Origin: Colocasia esculenta
Taxonomy: Eukaryota > Streptophyta > Magnoliopsida > Alismatales > Araceae
Assembly: GCA_014218235.1 (NCBI GenBank)
Contig: CM024766.1
Span: 52,665,359-52,729,358 of the forward strand
Reading direction: 5' to 3'
Length of the DNA stretch: 64,000 nucleotides
This document shows, piece by piece, positions 23,429-35,560 of the stretch; position 1 is the first letter of the stretch, and every line of letters begins with the position of its first letter. The notes under the pieces are model-generated. The model was not told the DNA's origin, did not search any database, and saw only the letters and a list, made by a program, of their open reading frames with translations. Position numbers and translations under genes: made by a program.

Positions 23429-25030
23429 CTAATTTTTGCTGCAAGACACCTCAGCTTGTTGATCAAGCTTGTTTGGGACCCACACTTGCTTGGGTCCTGC
23501 AACGACATTAAGGTTAGGATATAACAAAGATTTCAAAATCCAAAGTGATTTGATTTTTGGATTTCTGTTGTTTTGTGCAGTTTTCCTGTTCATAGATACA
23601 TGAAATTTCTGATCTTTATGAACATGTTTATCCTTGTGTGTATGAACACATGGATTATTATGGAGCTTTGAAGCATGCACAACATCATGATTTTTATGAG
23701 AGTGTTGATTTTTCTTCCAGCAGAATTTAGCAAGATGACCAAGTTTATTGCATTTGTAGCAAACGGGTTGAGCATTTACCTGGAGCTTACCATAGTGTGA
23801 TTGCATTTGCTGGAATCTCTGAGATCCTTTAGAGTACCTTTGATCACCATTGGGTTGAGAAGAAGGAGGTGGTACCCTTTGGTATCTCTTGGCATGATGT
23901 GGAGTTGGAGATTGCCTTGAAGCTTTTTGAGCTGTTGGAGGAGTTGAAACATTGTACAATCCTGCTTTCTTTTTCACTTCCTTTTTCGGATTTTCAGTTG
24001 TAACTACATTCCTTTTAATTGTTGCCTTTTTGTTCAAATTTTTATTTTGTTTTTGAACATTTTTCTTATTTTTCACAGAAGCAAGATTTGTGTTTTTCAA
24101 TTCATTTTGAATCTTCTATTTTTCAGCTTTTAATGCTACAACTTCTTTTTCTGAAGTCTGAAGCTTGTTTAGCATGACATCCAAACCATTTTTCATTTTG
24201 TTCTTTTCATTTTCAAATTGAGCAATTTGTTGTTCCAGATCAACAATTTTATTCTTAGAATTGTTCCATTCATCATTTAATGGTCTGTCATGATACATGC
24301 ATTCAATCTTCTTTTTCAGATGATTATTTTCCTCAATCAATTGGCTGCATTTCTCTTTTATTTGATGATCATGAGCCATGTTAGAGATTTTTTTGATCAA
24401 TTGATCATTATCAAATTTGAGATTTTCATTATGATCAATCAATTTATCATTTTGATTTTGCAAATCAGAATTTTTAGATTCCACATGATCATGATCTTCT
24501 TTCAACTTAGAAAACTTGATTTCATAGTTTTTGACTTCCTTTTCCAATTTTTCATTCTTCATTTTCAATGTTTCATTTTCTTCATAGAATGCTTGAGCAT
24601 TATCAATTATCATGTCTTTCTTTTCCAGATTTTCTTTTAGCTTCTTGTTTTGATGTTTAACAGTTTTAAATTGTTTGCACATGTGCTCATAGCATTCTAT
24701 CAATTCATCATAAGATATATCATTCTCTGAATCAGAATTGGATATTGATGCATCAAATGGGTCTGAATTGGATTTACCTGATTCTTGAGAATTTCTTGAC
24801 ATCTTTGACATATGTGATCCTCTTGAGTCGTCTGAACGAGAAGAGCCTCTTGAGCTTCCATGAGCCATGTAGCATTTTTCATTGATTTCCCTTCCAGACT
24901 TGCATGTTTTCATAGAGGAGACCTGCATTTTATGAACCTTGTCATCAAACTCAATAATCATTGGTCTACTTATGATACTCGAGAACTCAGACATATTTCT
25001 GAGTATGTAGTAGATAAATAAACCAACCAA
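23429..25030 (-). pseudogene. gag: Gag-derived protein: coiled coil plus zinc knuckle, one amber stop
   Basis: A single frame of ~530 codons broken only by TAG at 24,116-24,118. The likely start is the ATG at 24,994 ('MSEFSSIISRPMIIEF'). Order: Ser-rich acidic segment ('SSRSDDSRGSHMSKMSR'), 'NDISYDELIECYEHM', a long Lys/Glu/Asn coiled coil to 24,116, then a basic segment, a CX2CX4HX4C knuckle (CYKCNKLGHLAKFC) near 23,740-23,780, and 'AGPKQVWVPNK', the motif that precedes protease in copia polyproteins. The usual N-terminal Gag domain is absent. It may bind RNA or join the particle of a helper element; that is inference. The intact frame on both sides of one stop suggests recent loss or readthrough. 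Confidence 0.75.
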
Positions 25031-25131
25031 CGAAGTGATCAGATCAGTTCAGAATCAATTATAAGCCCAATCAGAACAATTAAGCACACATAAACAGATA
25101 TGCCAAATCACAATCGATGAACAGAAAACCT

Positions 25132-25143
25132 GCTCTGATACCA
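25132..25143 (-). promoter_or_regulatory. Primer-binding site (tRNA-Met type)
   Basis: The minus strand reads TGGTATCAGAGC two bases after the 5' LTR end. This matches the 3' end of initiator tRNA-Met, used by most plant copia elements. It fixes the element's orientation as minus. Confidence 0.9.
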
Positions 25144-25145
25144 AT

Positions 25146-26489
25146 TGTTAGGATCGGATGTTCGGTAATGGCAAAGCTAGAAGGGGGGGTTGAATAGATT
25201 TGCAGCGGAAACTTAAGCAATTTAAAAATTACTTCAGACTAAAAGATCTACTCAATTAAAACCCCTCTGATCTGATGTAATGTGTGTGAATAGATTAACA
25301 AGTAGTGTGTGAACGAAATCCCTATGCATGAATCTAGCGCAATACAATGCAAACCACAAATCAAACCACAGTGCACAAGGGATTTTTTAGGTGGTTCGGA
25401 GATCACACCACGTGACTCCTACATCCACCCCCCACACAGTGAGGACACACTACTCAAAAATTGAGTACAACACACACACACGAGCACAACGGCTCAACCA
25501 CACACACACACGCTAGATCAGGTTCACAACAGATCAGATCCTCTAACCTTGATCTAATCCACACACCACGTTGTCTGATGCAAACAAGCAATTAGAACAA
25601 CAATCCACACTTGCACAACATCCACGTACTGATCTCAAATCAGTGTACACACACAGATATATGAGAGTAGTGAAAGAGAAGAGTTTTGAGATGAAGAATC
25701 AAATCTCGATGTAGATCTCTTCTCGTTGGTCATCCAGAAGACTCCAAGCTACGTCTTGACAAGTATCAGTTGATGGAGAAGCTTGAACCACGGACGAACC
25801 GGCTTCAACTCCGCTTGGAAGGTTGTTCTTCTTTGTTCTGGGTAGAGAGATGAAGCAGGGCAGCAGGAAGAAAGCCTTCATCTTGACCTTTGCTTAGGGT
25901 TTTGGTATGGTGGCTTCTTGCTACGAAAATAGCCTCATATGATCCATATATAGTGGTTTCCAAGCATAGAGAGTCGTGCTAAAAGGAAACACCAAAATAT
26001 AGATCATATCCTGGCCATTAGATCTTCCCGAAACACCGTCTGTCGACAGCCGACTTGCTGCTGTCGACAGATGCTGCAGGTTTGCAAGAAACCGGAAGAC
26101 TGGGCTTTCTGGAAATAGATTTCTGAGTGGATCTGTCGACAGATGAAAATCATCTGTCGACAGATGCACTATTCATTTGTTGACAGGTGCACTATTTCAG
26201 CAACTTATCTTGTTCTTTTGCACTTGGATTTTGGGCTTTGTCTTGTGTACATTCACACCTATATTAAAAGACATAATTAGTGAGATATAATGAACATATA
26301 AAATATGTGTTTCATTTGCATCCAATTGTCATTCTCATCATGTTTCACACATTCATAACACATCAATTTTGTCTTGTTCATGAAATGTTCATCATCAAAA
26401 ACAAACATAACATCAATTAGTATTGCTCATCATCAAAAACATTTAAACACTTGTTGTAACCCAACATTCTCCCACATGAGAACCCAACA
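25146..26489 (-). repeat. 5' LTR of the gag-only copia element
   Basis: 1,344 bp, TG...CA, about 97-98% identical by eye to 20,077-21,423. It carries four perfect CTGTCGACAG palindromes at 26,040-26,163. Confidence 0.9.
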
Positions 26490-26494
26490 CTTAT

Positions 26495-29460
26495 ACCTTC
26501 TCTTTCTTTTTGGTGTGGAGGATGGGTGGGGAGGAGATGATAGAATCTAATTCTTCACAAACCTGGGAAAAGTATACTATAGTATTGTCTAAGTCCTTAA
26601 AACACATATGAAGGTAAAAGACTGCAGAAGATATGAAGAAAAAGGAAATGTTCAAGTTCAATTACCTGTAGCAAATATGAACACACATAACAGAAAACAT
26701 CTGAACAGAATATAACAGAAAACATCTGAACAGAACTTAAATGACAATGTATGTATGCTTTGTAAGTTAGAAACTTGAACTCACTTCAAGAGCTGCTAAA
26801 TCATCTGGAGATAAGCTCAATGTCTCTTGATACAGTCTGAGCTTTTGTCTATAACATGTGGAATTAAGAGAGTCAGGGCAGGTAATCATCAGAAAACATG
26901 TATTACTCAAAAATAGGAAATAAATGAAGAGAACTATGCATGGAAGGCTGACTAAGATCTGCTGAAGAGTCAATCAGATCTAATTCCAATTCAGAATGGC
27001 CAAATCAGCTGATCCATAGGAAGTCAGGCTGATCACTTTGATCAGCCAGAGTTGGCCCAGATTGGGGGGGATCTGTTGATTCAAACGGTTTCTAAAAGAC
27101 ATTGAAAGCCACTTCCCAAAAACTCAGATATGGAAGTAGTTTATAAGTTAATCTTTATAAGACCGATGTAAAGAAAAATTCAACTTTGGCTTACAAAGAC
27201 ATAATATGCTCACTCCAGTCTGAAACAAATACTCAACACCAAATTGGTTTCCCCATTTTTCTACTTGCTTCCCATTTCTCTGATTTAATCTTGGAGCTCT
27301 TTACATGTGATATAAAGAGACTAGTGTACAGAGAATAAAAATGGAAACCTACATCAAACAAAATCCCATAGTATTGATTATAATACTAAATCTATGTTGA
27401 TTACTTCTCTATTGCCACTGCAACTAACCACTTCGCTTAATTAGTAGTCATTTGCAAGACATTTCCCATGGATTCATGTCAGTATTTTATTCTATTCTTA
27501 AATCTTAGCATGCTGATGACCTTTTGTTTTTTTTTTTTTTTGCTAATTTGAATATGATAAAAAGTGAATATGCTGATGAAGATAGATTTTTGATATGATC
27601 ACTTATCAGACTGTGAACTGAACTATCATCTCCAAATCCACACTACAAATGTAGCACATGTCGGCAGCTTCACATGTGCTAACAAATACTTATTTTTTTA
27701 AACATTGTGATGCTTTATGCTTGTAGGTTGATCATGTTTTCTTGATGTTGAAAAGTTCCCAGCAAGGAAGTTCATGTGGATCAATGGGTGTGATATTTTT
27801 GTTTATGACCATAAATAATCAAACATGTTGAAATGTAGTGATGCATATGCATGCGAATAAAAAAGGTTGAAGAACTAGACATTGAACAAAAACTGCAATT
27901 TGTAATGGCATCTGAAACTTATAATTACCTCTTGTGCAATTGGGCAAGAACTTTTGAGGACCACCAGGTCATTCCTCCATAAACCATTGTGCTTGAGCTA
28001 CAACTAAACAATACCAGATTTAAACTGGGAAATATGAAATGCAACATATACAGAGGATAAAATGGAACTAAATCTGACAGAGTAATGCCTGCACGAGCCA
28101 AGTACACATGAACTTTTTGCATCAGAATTTAGATAAAAGAAGATGCAATATGAAAGAGCTTCAGGCATTTGATTTTACAATACTTTGTGGCCTGGAATTT
28201 TGGAGGTAATAGCTTTTAATTGAAAGAATTTTTTTCTTATCACTAAGGGATAATTGTTATTTGCCTTGAATATAATTAGTTAAGATATGAAATATAATGA
28301 ATGAGTTGAAATTTTAACATTCAGTTGAATAATATAAAGAAACAATGAGTATGGTGATGATGAGAACCTTTACAAGTGGGTGAAAAGTATTTCAATAATC
28401 ACATAACATGCAGGTGAAAAAAAATGCATTCTGCCTTGTTGTCTTTTTATTTTGAATTATGCCTACTTAGATCAGGTTCAATATGAAATATGAAAGTCAA
28501 ACAAGTTAAAAAGAGTACAAATGTCTAAAGGAAAATGTTGATCCTAAGTTGAATTCAATATGAAAGTCAAACAAGTTAAAAAGAGTACAAATGTTTGGGA
28601 TTAAACTCAGCTAGAAGCTTTCTCAATTTGGACTATACATCAGAGTGAACATGAGAATCATGAATTTATGGAATATTCACAAGGGACCCAGCACTAATAG
28701 ATCTGCTTGCATAAATAATTCTTTTATAAAGAATGAGAGAGTAAATTATAATTTTGCCTGGAATTTAAAGATAAGAAGATGTGTTAGGGAGCATCAGGGA
28801 CACAACCAAAGTGTAAAAGATTTTCTCACCGCTGTAAAGTAGATGCTGCAAATGGTCTCATAATTTCTTGGTAAACTATTCTCACATACAGAGAGTAGGA
28901 AAGCCCTGTGCATTTGAAAGTCACTAAATTTCATGAAAGTCGTATGCTAGATTACATAATAAGATCATTAATTTCTTCGAAGCCATGTCAAGGTTCAAAA
29001 ACATGTTTCACAGTACACATCCTAATAATAAATTATTACTGAATGCCATCATCAAATTTCATGAAGGTTATTCCAAGATGTAAAATAATACTTCAGACAT
29101 TTTTTTGCATATCTCAAAGAAGATGTATGACCCAGAAAAGTATGATAGCATCACCAAGAAAGCCATCAGCCTGTCTTTATGGTAGCTCATGAGGATCTAA
29201 AGATTTGGGAGGAAGTGAAAATCTCACATATTAACATAGAAGGAAACAAGACAGCTTACTGGCTTAATTCAGAAAGTTTATGATCCACAATTTAATAGAA
29301 AAAATAAAAAATTGAGCAAAGAACTACGTTCCTAATTCGTCATCATTCAAGCATGTGTAGCAGACAGTAAAAGCCACTTTTCTTTGACCACCACAACCTT
29401 GCTATCCCCATCCTTCCTCTTCTTCTTCCTCACCCTCTTTCACAACCCAGCAAATCCAGC
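26495..29460. other. CACTA interior, intron-like, no recognised gene
   Basis: AT-rich sequence with scattered minus-strand stretches that look like exon ends, for example before 'GTAATT' near 26,660 and 27,925-27,990. A frame at 26,767-26,830 reads 'KLRLYQETLSLSPDDLAALE' on the minus strand. I do not recognise these peptides. Captured host gene pieces are likely but not proven. Confidence 0.4.
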
Positions 29461-30350
29461 TTACCCCCTCCCCCCCCCCCCCCAACACAAACCCACATAC
29501 AAATACACAGGAGCCGGAACTCTCCCCACCCTAACTCCGAAAACCAGCGCCCCCCGTGAACCCCTGATGTTGAACCCTTCCCCCTCCCCTATGCAACACC
29601 CAGACCACCCCCCAACCATCAGCCTACTCACGGGTGGGAGGAGAAGCACATGATCGGCGGCTGGGAGGGAGGAGCAGCACTTTATCTTAGCGAGGTAGAC
29701 ATTGCCGATGTCGCCACTCCCAAGGTGGCGGAGGGAGGAGGCCAAGTGGGGGTGTTGGCGGAGTGGGGAGGTGCGCAGGGAGGGAGCGAGGTGGACGAGG
29801 TGTGGTTGTGTAGGGAGGGAGGGGGCCGGTGTTGGGGTGTTGGCCCACGGAGGGAAGGGACCGAGATGGGGGTGCGTGAGAGACAGAACCTGTGGTGCAG
29901 CGTTGGTGGTGGCGGTGCGGCGTCGGTGGTGGCGGTGAGGTGCAACATCAGCGGAGGCGGAGCTGCGACTGTCGATGGCGTCTATGGCAGAGCATCTATT
30001 CGCCATCGTCTGCCCCGCCGCCTAGGGCCTTCGCAGCCCTCCATTGGGCCTCCGCCCCTCCGCCCAGGGCCTTCACAGCCTGCTCAGGGCCTTCGCCACC
30101 CAGGGCCTTCGCAGCCCTCCCAGACGATGACCCCGGCCAGGAGGGAGAGGGAGTGCCCGTCCTGACAGCAGGCGATGAGGAGGAAGGTGTGGACGAGGTG
30201 GAGAAGGGTGCGTGAGAAGGAGAGTGGACGCCGGGGAGACAGCGGGAACCAGGGGGATTTAGGGGATTTGGCGTCAGGGAAGGGGGGAATATTTTGGGGG
30301 TTTGGCGCGGCGGAGGGGTAACCAGGAATTTGGGTGTAGATATAAATATT
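29461..30350. other. GC-rich CACTA segment with possible captured kinase piece
   Basis: An abrupt rise in GC with long overlapping frames on both strands. Those frames are products of composition, not clear genes. On the minus strand 29,677-29,733 reads 'LRHLGSGDIGNVYLAK', which fits the glycine-rich loop of plant AGC kinases (GxGxxGxVYLA). Only this ~16-residue piece matches, and no other kinase motif follows. It may be the 5' part of a captured gene. Confidence 0.4.
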
Positions 30351-30667
30351 TACATATAGATATATGCCATAGATATATACATATATACATATAGATATAT
30401 ACCTACATAGAAAACAAATAAAAAGAATAAATTAAAATCAACAAAAATTCAAAAATAAATAAAAAGAACAAAATAGTTCTATTATTAACATTTACAATAT
30501 TAAGATCTATCATTAGTTAAATGTTAATTTTCTATTATTAGCATTTATGATATTGAGATCTTAAACAAAAATTTAAAGTATTTTATGGATTTAAGATATC
30601 AACATCTAATGTTCATATGTCAACACCTGTTCATATATCAGCACATGTTGTTCGTATAGGCGGGGTA

Positions 30668-30830
30668 GGGGGGTTTCGCGAAGGAGGGAAGAGAAAGGCG
30701 GGCGGGGGGGTTCGTAGAGGAGGGAAGAGAGAGGCTGGGCAGGGGGGTTTCGCGGGCTGGGAGGGGGGGGGGGGGGGGGAGGCGGACGAGGCTGGAGGGG
30801 AGGTTTCACGGGTTAAGGTGGGGAACATAT
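30668..30830 (+). repeat. 37-bp G-rich tandem repeat
   Basis: Units begin with GGGGGG at 30,668, 30,705 and 30,742 (spacing 37 and 37), each followed by 'ttcg' or 'tttcg' and 'ggagggaagaga' words; a degenerate fourth unit follows a G-run at ~30,762-30,779. Many G-runs make it a candidate quadruplex former. Confidence 0.75.
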
Positions 30831-30930
30831 CTAGACAGCTTCTTCTAGCCGTCTACATACGTAAATTCTCCACTTTTAATATAATTAAATTTTTTATAAT
30901 TATTATAGATTTAATTATATTATATATATA

Positions 30931-31743
30931 TGTGGAGGGTATTTTTATCCTCTTAGGCCTTCGGGCTCGTCAAGGCCCACTACGGCCCATCATGACCCAT
31001 CAAGGCATCAGGGCTCTGGACATCAAGCCACGTGTCCTCGAATTTAGCTCGAAGCCTCCGAACATCTTCGGGCAACCAAAGCATTCAAAGGCCGTCATGG
31101 GTGATCTCAGAACACACTACGGCCTGTTCGGTCTAGGCATGGCCTACCAAACACATCCTGCTCGAAGCACATTGTGACCCCGCCAAAGAAGACTATGCTT
31201 CTGAGCAGCGGTTACCAAACAGCAAGACCAATGATCGAGCAGGTCCCTGCTCGGAACCTTTCGACCAAAGGGACCAGTAAAACCCTTCACCTCCCAGGGA
31301 CGGTTATGACAGTAGTGCGGCATGCGCCCCACGATCAAGGAGAGCATTAACCATAGGACCCCTCAACGGGCTCCTCAACGTATAACTCCCAGCTAAGGGC
31401 GCCAACCGGCGCGCCCTTTCCGGCGTCATTAAGGGACGACATGCCCAACTTCTTCAGAACCTTCGCCTATAAAAGGCCCATGTAACTCTCATGCAAAGGT
31501 ACGCAACCTAGTACGCATACACTCGCCTACGCGCGAAGCACACACCAGTGAACTCTCTTTCCCAAGCCTCGCTACAGTCCCATCTGACTTAGGCATCGAA
31601 GGGTTCTCCCCGGTTCTTCAACCGGGCCCCCCTGATCCTGTTCTAGTTTTTGCAGGCTACCGTCCGTCACCGGCGACCGTCTTCCCCTTGTGCTCTTAGT
31701 GGAGGCCTGTTTGGCTTCGGCCCAAACAGAAAACACCACCACA
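30931..31743 (+). mobile_element. Gypsy-like solo LTR (813 bp)
   Basis: Starts TGTGGAGGGT and ends ACCACCACA. The target duplication ATATA is perfect (30,926-30,930 and 31,744-31,748). A TATA box TATAAAAG at 31,468-31,475 is followed by a C/G-rich region ending in a 'tttttgcaggctacc' stretch, typical of gypsy LTRs. No internal sequence remains. Confidence 0.85.
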
Positions 31744-31748
31744 ATATA

Positions 31749-32340
31749 TACAATCATATTTTATTATATCCATTTACATTTGTGTTAATATATTTATCGA
31801 TGACTATGTCTAAGTAAATATATATAATTATGTATAATTATGATATAATGATTTACATTATATATATTTAGTAAGAGTTAACTATATCTATTTATTTTCA
31901 ATGTAAATGTATTCATATATATGAATATATATACTTAATTATACATGTAAATATTTTTTATGTAGACGGCTACGATTTACAACCTTCTACATATCCTACA
32001 TTTCTTGTAGTGTGAGCATAATATAATATATCATCATATGAAATATAAAGGTTAAATATTACGATTTTCAATATATAATAAATAAAATATAATATTACTA
32101 AGCATAATATTTTATCATATAATTATATTCACTAAACAAATAAAATACATTTACAAATATGCAAATACAATGTGTATAATATGTATATATCAACTAAACA
32201 AAAAATGTAACTTATAAATTTTCTATATATATGTTTTTTATATTAAAAATAATTATATAAAACTATATATAAGTAAACCATTAACAGGAAGAGTAAATTA
32301 TAGCTATAATATAATTAAACTACTAATAAACAATGTATCT
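31749..32340. other. AT-rich CACTA interior
   Basis: Very AT-rich, with 'tatata' runs. Nothing else seen. Confidence 0.6.
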
Positions 32341-33285
32341 GAGACCTAATATTATTCTGACATAATTCGATCTTAGATTTGTGACCAAAATATTTGGTCA
32401 CAAATCGGTCACAAATCTGAGACTGAATTGTGACTGAATTCTATTCGGTCTCAATAACTTAAACTAATAAATAATGCATCTGAGATCACATATATTTCGG
32501 TCACAATTCGGTTTCAGATTTGTGCCCGAAATATTCGGTCACAAATCAGTCACAAAGCTGAGACCGAATTGTGACCGAATAATATTAGGTCTTAATGATC
32601 TAAACCAATAACAATGCATCTAAGATATTTTGGTCACAAATCTGAGATCGAATTGTGACCGAATAATATTCGGTCTCAATAATCTAAACCAATAAACAAT
32701 GCATCTGAGACCGAATATTATTCGGTCACAATTCGGTCTCAGATTGGTGATCGGAATATTCGGTCACAAATCAATCACAAATCTGAAACCGAATTGTGAC
32801 CGAATAATATTCGGTCTCAATAATCTAAACCAATAAACAATGCATCAGAGACCAAATATTATTCGGTCACAATTCGATCTCAGATTAGTGACCGAAATAT
32901 TCGGTCACAAATCTGTCACAAATCTGAGATCGAATTGTGACAGAATAATATTCGGTCTCAATAATTTAAACAATAAATAATAATCTGAGACTGCAAAGTT
33001 CTTTGGTGACGCAAAGTATTCGGTCTCAAATTTCTCAATTTGAGATCGCAGTATTCAGTCATAATTTAGTCACAAATCTGAGACCAAATTGTGACCGAAT
33101 TGTGATCGAATGACATTTCGGTCTCAATTTTGAGACCGAAATATTCAGTGACAATTCGGTCACAAATCTTAGACCGAATTGCGACTGAAAATTTCGGTCT
33201 CTATTCGGTCTCAGATTTGTGACCGAATTGAGACCGAAAATTTCGGTCTCAAAATCGATCTCTATCTGTGTATTTTCTTGTAGTA
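32341..33285 (-). repeat. CACTA right subterminal repeat array
   Basis: About 900 bases of inverted copies of 'cggtcacaa', 'gagaccgaa' and 'attcggtctcaa'. Several near-identical ~120-base blocks each contain 'aataatctaaaccaataaacaatgcatc'-type spacers. It ends in the reverse-complement CACTA terminus. Confidence 0.9.
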
Positions 33286-34111
33286 TCACTCTAAGGGTTT
33301 CGAAACCCTTTGAGGTGTGTCAGGCGTGGATCTGCAACGTGTGTCACTGCAGGTGTGGTGTTGGATGGTCTCCACAGTTTGTTGGCATTGTAGAGGTGAA
33401 GCAGAAGCTGGACCTTTCATCCATGGCTGCGAGACTGAGAGGTAGTTCTGTGTGGTTTGTCGGGGTCAGTAGCTAGTGTCGCGAGCCAGGTTTCGTGGCC
33501 CGAGTGTGCTGTTACCCTTCTTAAGCTCGTACACTTTAGCATGGTATGTCGTTTATTTATTATTGTCCAATCCATATTATCACCATAGAATTGTTTATTT
33601 AATTACAGTTGTAGCACCATGCTTAGGTAGCTTTGTTAATTGTTTAATTTAATTATTTACTCCTACTTCTCGTAAGATTGATATTGTTTCGGATTTTGAT
33701 GATGTTTCCCTACTGAGTCAGTGACTTGTGAGGCTCATGCCTACTCCTTTTAGGTGAAGAGAGTAGGAGAGTTTCCCTCCCTCGTCCAGTTTGGAGCCGC
33801 ATCGTAGCGGAGTTGGGCCTGCACCACCAACAGTGTAATTTTACCTTATGTTGTACCTCGAGGTATGCCCCAGGCTTTTGTACTTTGTTCCTTAACTTTA
33901 GTTGAGAACTAGCTATGTAAACTTTATGTAAATATGTGTGGGATTGTATAATAAATGCGATCTTATGTGTGTTTAATTAGTTTCTTTTATGTTCTTACGG
34001 AGTTGAGTAATGGTATTACTTGCGAGGCTTCGGTCTGTTCGTGGGAGGCAGAGTCGAATCAGGCTCATTATTAGCTTAACGGGTCTGAGTGACGACGACC
34101 ACCACACAACT

Positions 34112-35560
34112 AGTTCCAACGCAGTCAGGTCTGGACTATTGTACCTAGACCTTTTGATCATCCAGTTATTGAGACCAGATGGGTCTTCAGAAACAAAATG
34201 GATGAATCAGGGATAATCACCAGGAACGAGACCAGACAGGTAGCTCAGGGATATTCCTAAGAGGAAGACATTGACTTTGATGAGACATATGATCCAGTTG
34301 CTAGATTGGAGGCAATTAGATTCTATTAGCATATGCATGTTCATTAAATATCAATTTATATCAAATGGATGTAAAGAGTGCTTTGAATGGTTTCATAAAA
34401 GAAGAATTTTATGTTGAGCAACCGCTAGGTTTTAAAGATACTAAGTATTTGGATCATGTTTTTCATCTAAAGAAGGCACTATATGGTCTGAAACAAGCTC
34501 TAAGAGCTTTATATGAAAGACTAAGTGCTTATCTTCTGTCAAATGATTTTTCAAGAGGTAAAATAGATAACACTTTATTTATTAAGAAATTTTCAAAAGG
34601 GATCTTAATTGTACAAATATATGTTAATGACATTATTTTTAGTTCTACAAATGAATCACTTCACAAATTCTTTGAAAACCTCATGCAAAATGAGTTGGAA
34701 ATGAGCATGATGGGTGAGCTTAATTATTTTCTTGGCTTGCAAATCAAGCAGACCAAGGAAGGTACTCACATTTGTCAAACCAAGTACAATTTAGATCTGC
34801 TTTCAAAGTATGGTTTCGATAGGTGTAAGCCATTAGGAACACCTATGAGCTCAGGAATAAGTTAGATAGTGATCCAATTGGCAAGAAGTAGATCAAAAAA
34901 TCTATAGAGGTATGATTGGGTTATTACTGTATCTCACAACTAGTAGACTAGTTATAATGTTCAGTATATGTTTGTGTGTCAAGTTTCAGGCTGATCTAAA
35001 TGAATCTCATATTAATGTTGTTAAGAGAATTTTTAGATATCTTATTAATGTAAGTAAATTGGGTTTATGGTATCCCATATGTTCTGAATTCAAATTGCTT
35101 GGATATAGTGATGCTGACTATGCTGGATGTAAAATAGACAGAAAATGCACCCGTGGTACTTGTCAATTTCTTGTAGGGTGCTTAATCTCTTGGTCTTTCA
35201 GAAAACAAAACTTAGTAGCCTTATCCACAATAGAAGCAAAGTACATTACAGCTGGAAGTCGGCGCACCCAACTGCTGTAGATCAAACATCAACTGGAAGA
35301 CTATGGTCATAAATTAAATGCAATTTCAATGCTATGTGACAACACAAGTGCAATCAACCTGACCAAAAATCAAATTTAGCACTCAAGAACCAACCACATT
35401 GAGGCCAGACATCATTTCATCAGGGTCCATGTAAGTAATGGTGATATTTTACTTGAATTTTTTGCTACAAACCATCAATTAGCTAATATATTTACTAAAC
35501 CACTTCCTTAAGATAGGTTTACTTCAATCAGAACAGAAATAGGGATGTGCAACCCTAAAT
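34112..35560 (+). pseudogene. Copia RT second part and RNase H (inactive)
   Basis: Continues the RT frame cut at 14,894: 'VWTIVPRPFDHPVIETRW', 'VFRNKMDESGIITRN', 'QMDVKSALNGFIKEEFYVEQP', 'LKKALYGLKQALRALYERL'. The active site normally read YVDD is YVND ('IYVNDIIFSST'), so a catalytic Asp is lost. RNase H follows ('GYSDADYAGCKIDRKC', 'ISWSFRKQNLVALSTIEAKYI', 'NHIEARHHFIR', 'LANIFTKPLP'). Stops occur near 34,258, 34,329, 34,864, 35,278, 35,377 and 35,509. Confidence 0.9.

Larger units (their letters stand above)
20077..26489 (-). mobile_element. Gag-only copia element with both LTRs (TR-GAG-like)
   Basis: Two near-identical LTRs flank 3.7 kb. On the minus strand the order is 5' LTR, primer-binding site, gag-derived frame, non-coding region with palindromes, polypurine tract, 3' LTR. 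Target duplication is CTTCT (20,072-20,076) against CTTAT (26,490-26,494). There is no protease, integrase, RT or RNase H, so it must have moved using another element's enzymes. The LTRs differ at about 30 places in 1,345 bases by eye (~2.4%). Gag-only LTR elements are called TR-GAGs in plants. Confidence 0.85.
16162..33285 (+). mobile_element. CACTA transposon carrying nested elements
   Basis: The left end is CACTACAAGAAAAAG at 16,162. The right end, read in reverse complement, is TACTACAAGAAAA at 33,285, so the outermost base has changed. Both ends carry long subterminal arrays of 'cggtcac/gaccgaa' words, the signature of CACTA elements. The 3-bp duplication is not clean (ATG on the left; ATC or TCA on the right). 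Without the nested copia element and solo LTR the element is ~9.9 kb. No TNP2-type transposase frame was recognised, so it is probably non-autonomous. Confidence 0.85.
14895..34106 (+). mobile_element. Gypsy-like solo LTR, split by a CACTA transposon
   Basis: Starts TGTAACGTCG at 14,895 and ends CCACCACA at 34,106, interrupting the copia RT frame. Its two parts (14,895-16,161 and 33,286-34,106) total about 2.09 kb once the CACTA is removed. Flanks TAACC (14,890-14,894) and CAACT (34,107-34,111) look like a 5-bp duplication with two changes. No primer-binding site or internal domain is present, so this is a solo LTR. TGTAAC and CA ends suit a plant gypsy element; the family was not identified. 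Confidence 0.7.

Noticed and set aside
29461..30215. Long overlapping frames on both strands in the GC-rich block as genes
   Set aside because: They occur in several frames at once with low-complexity Pro/Arg/Gly-rich peptides, as expected from high GC. Only the short kinase-like piece was kept.
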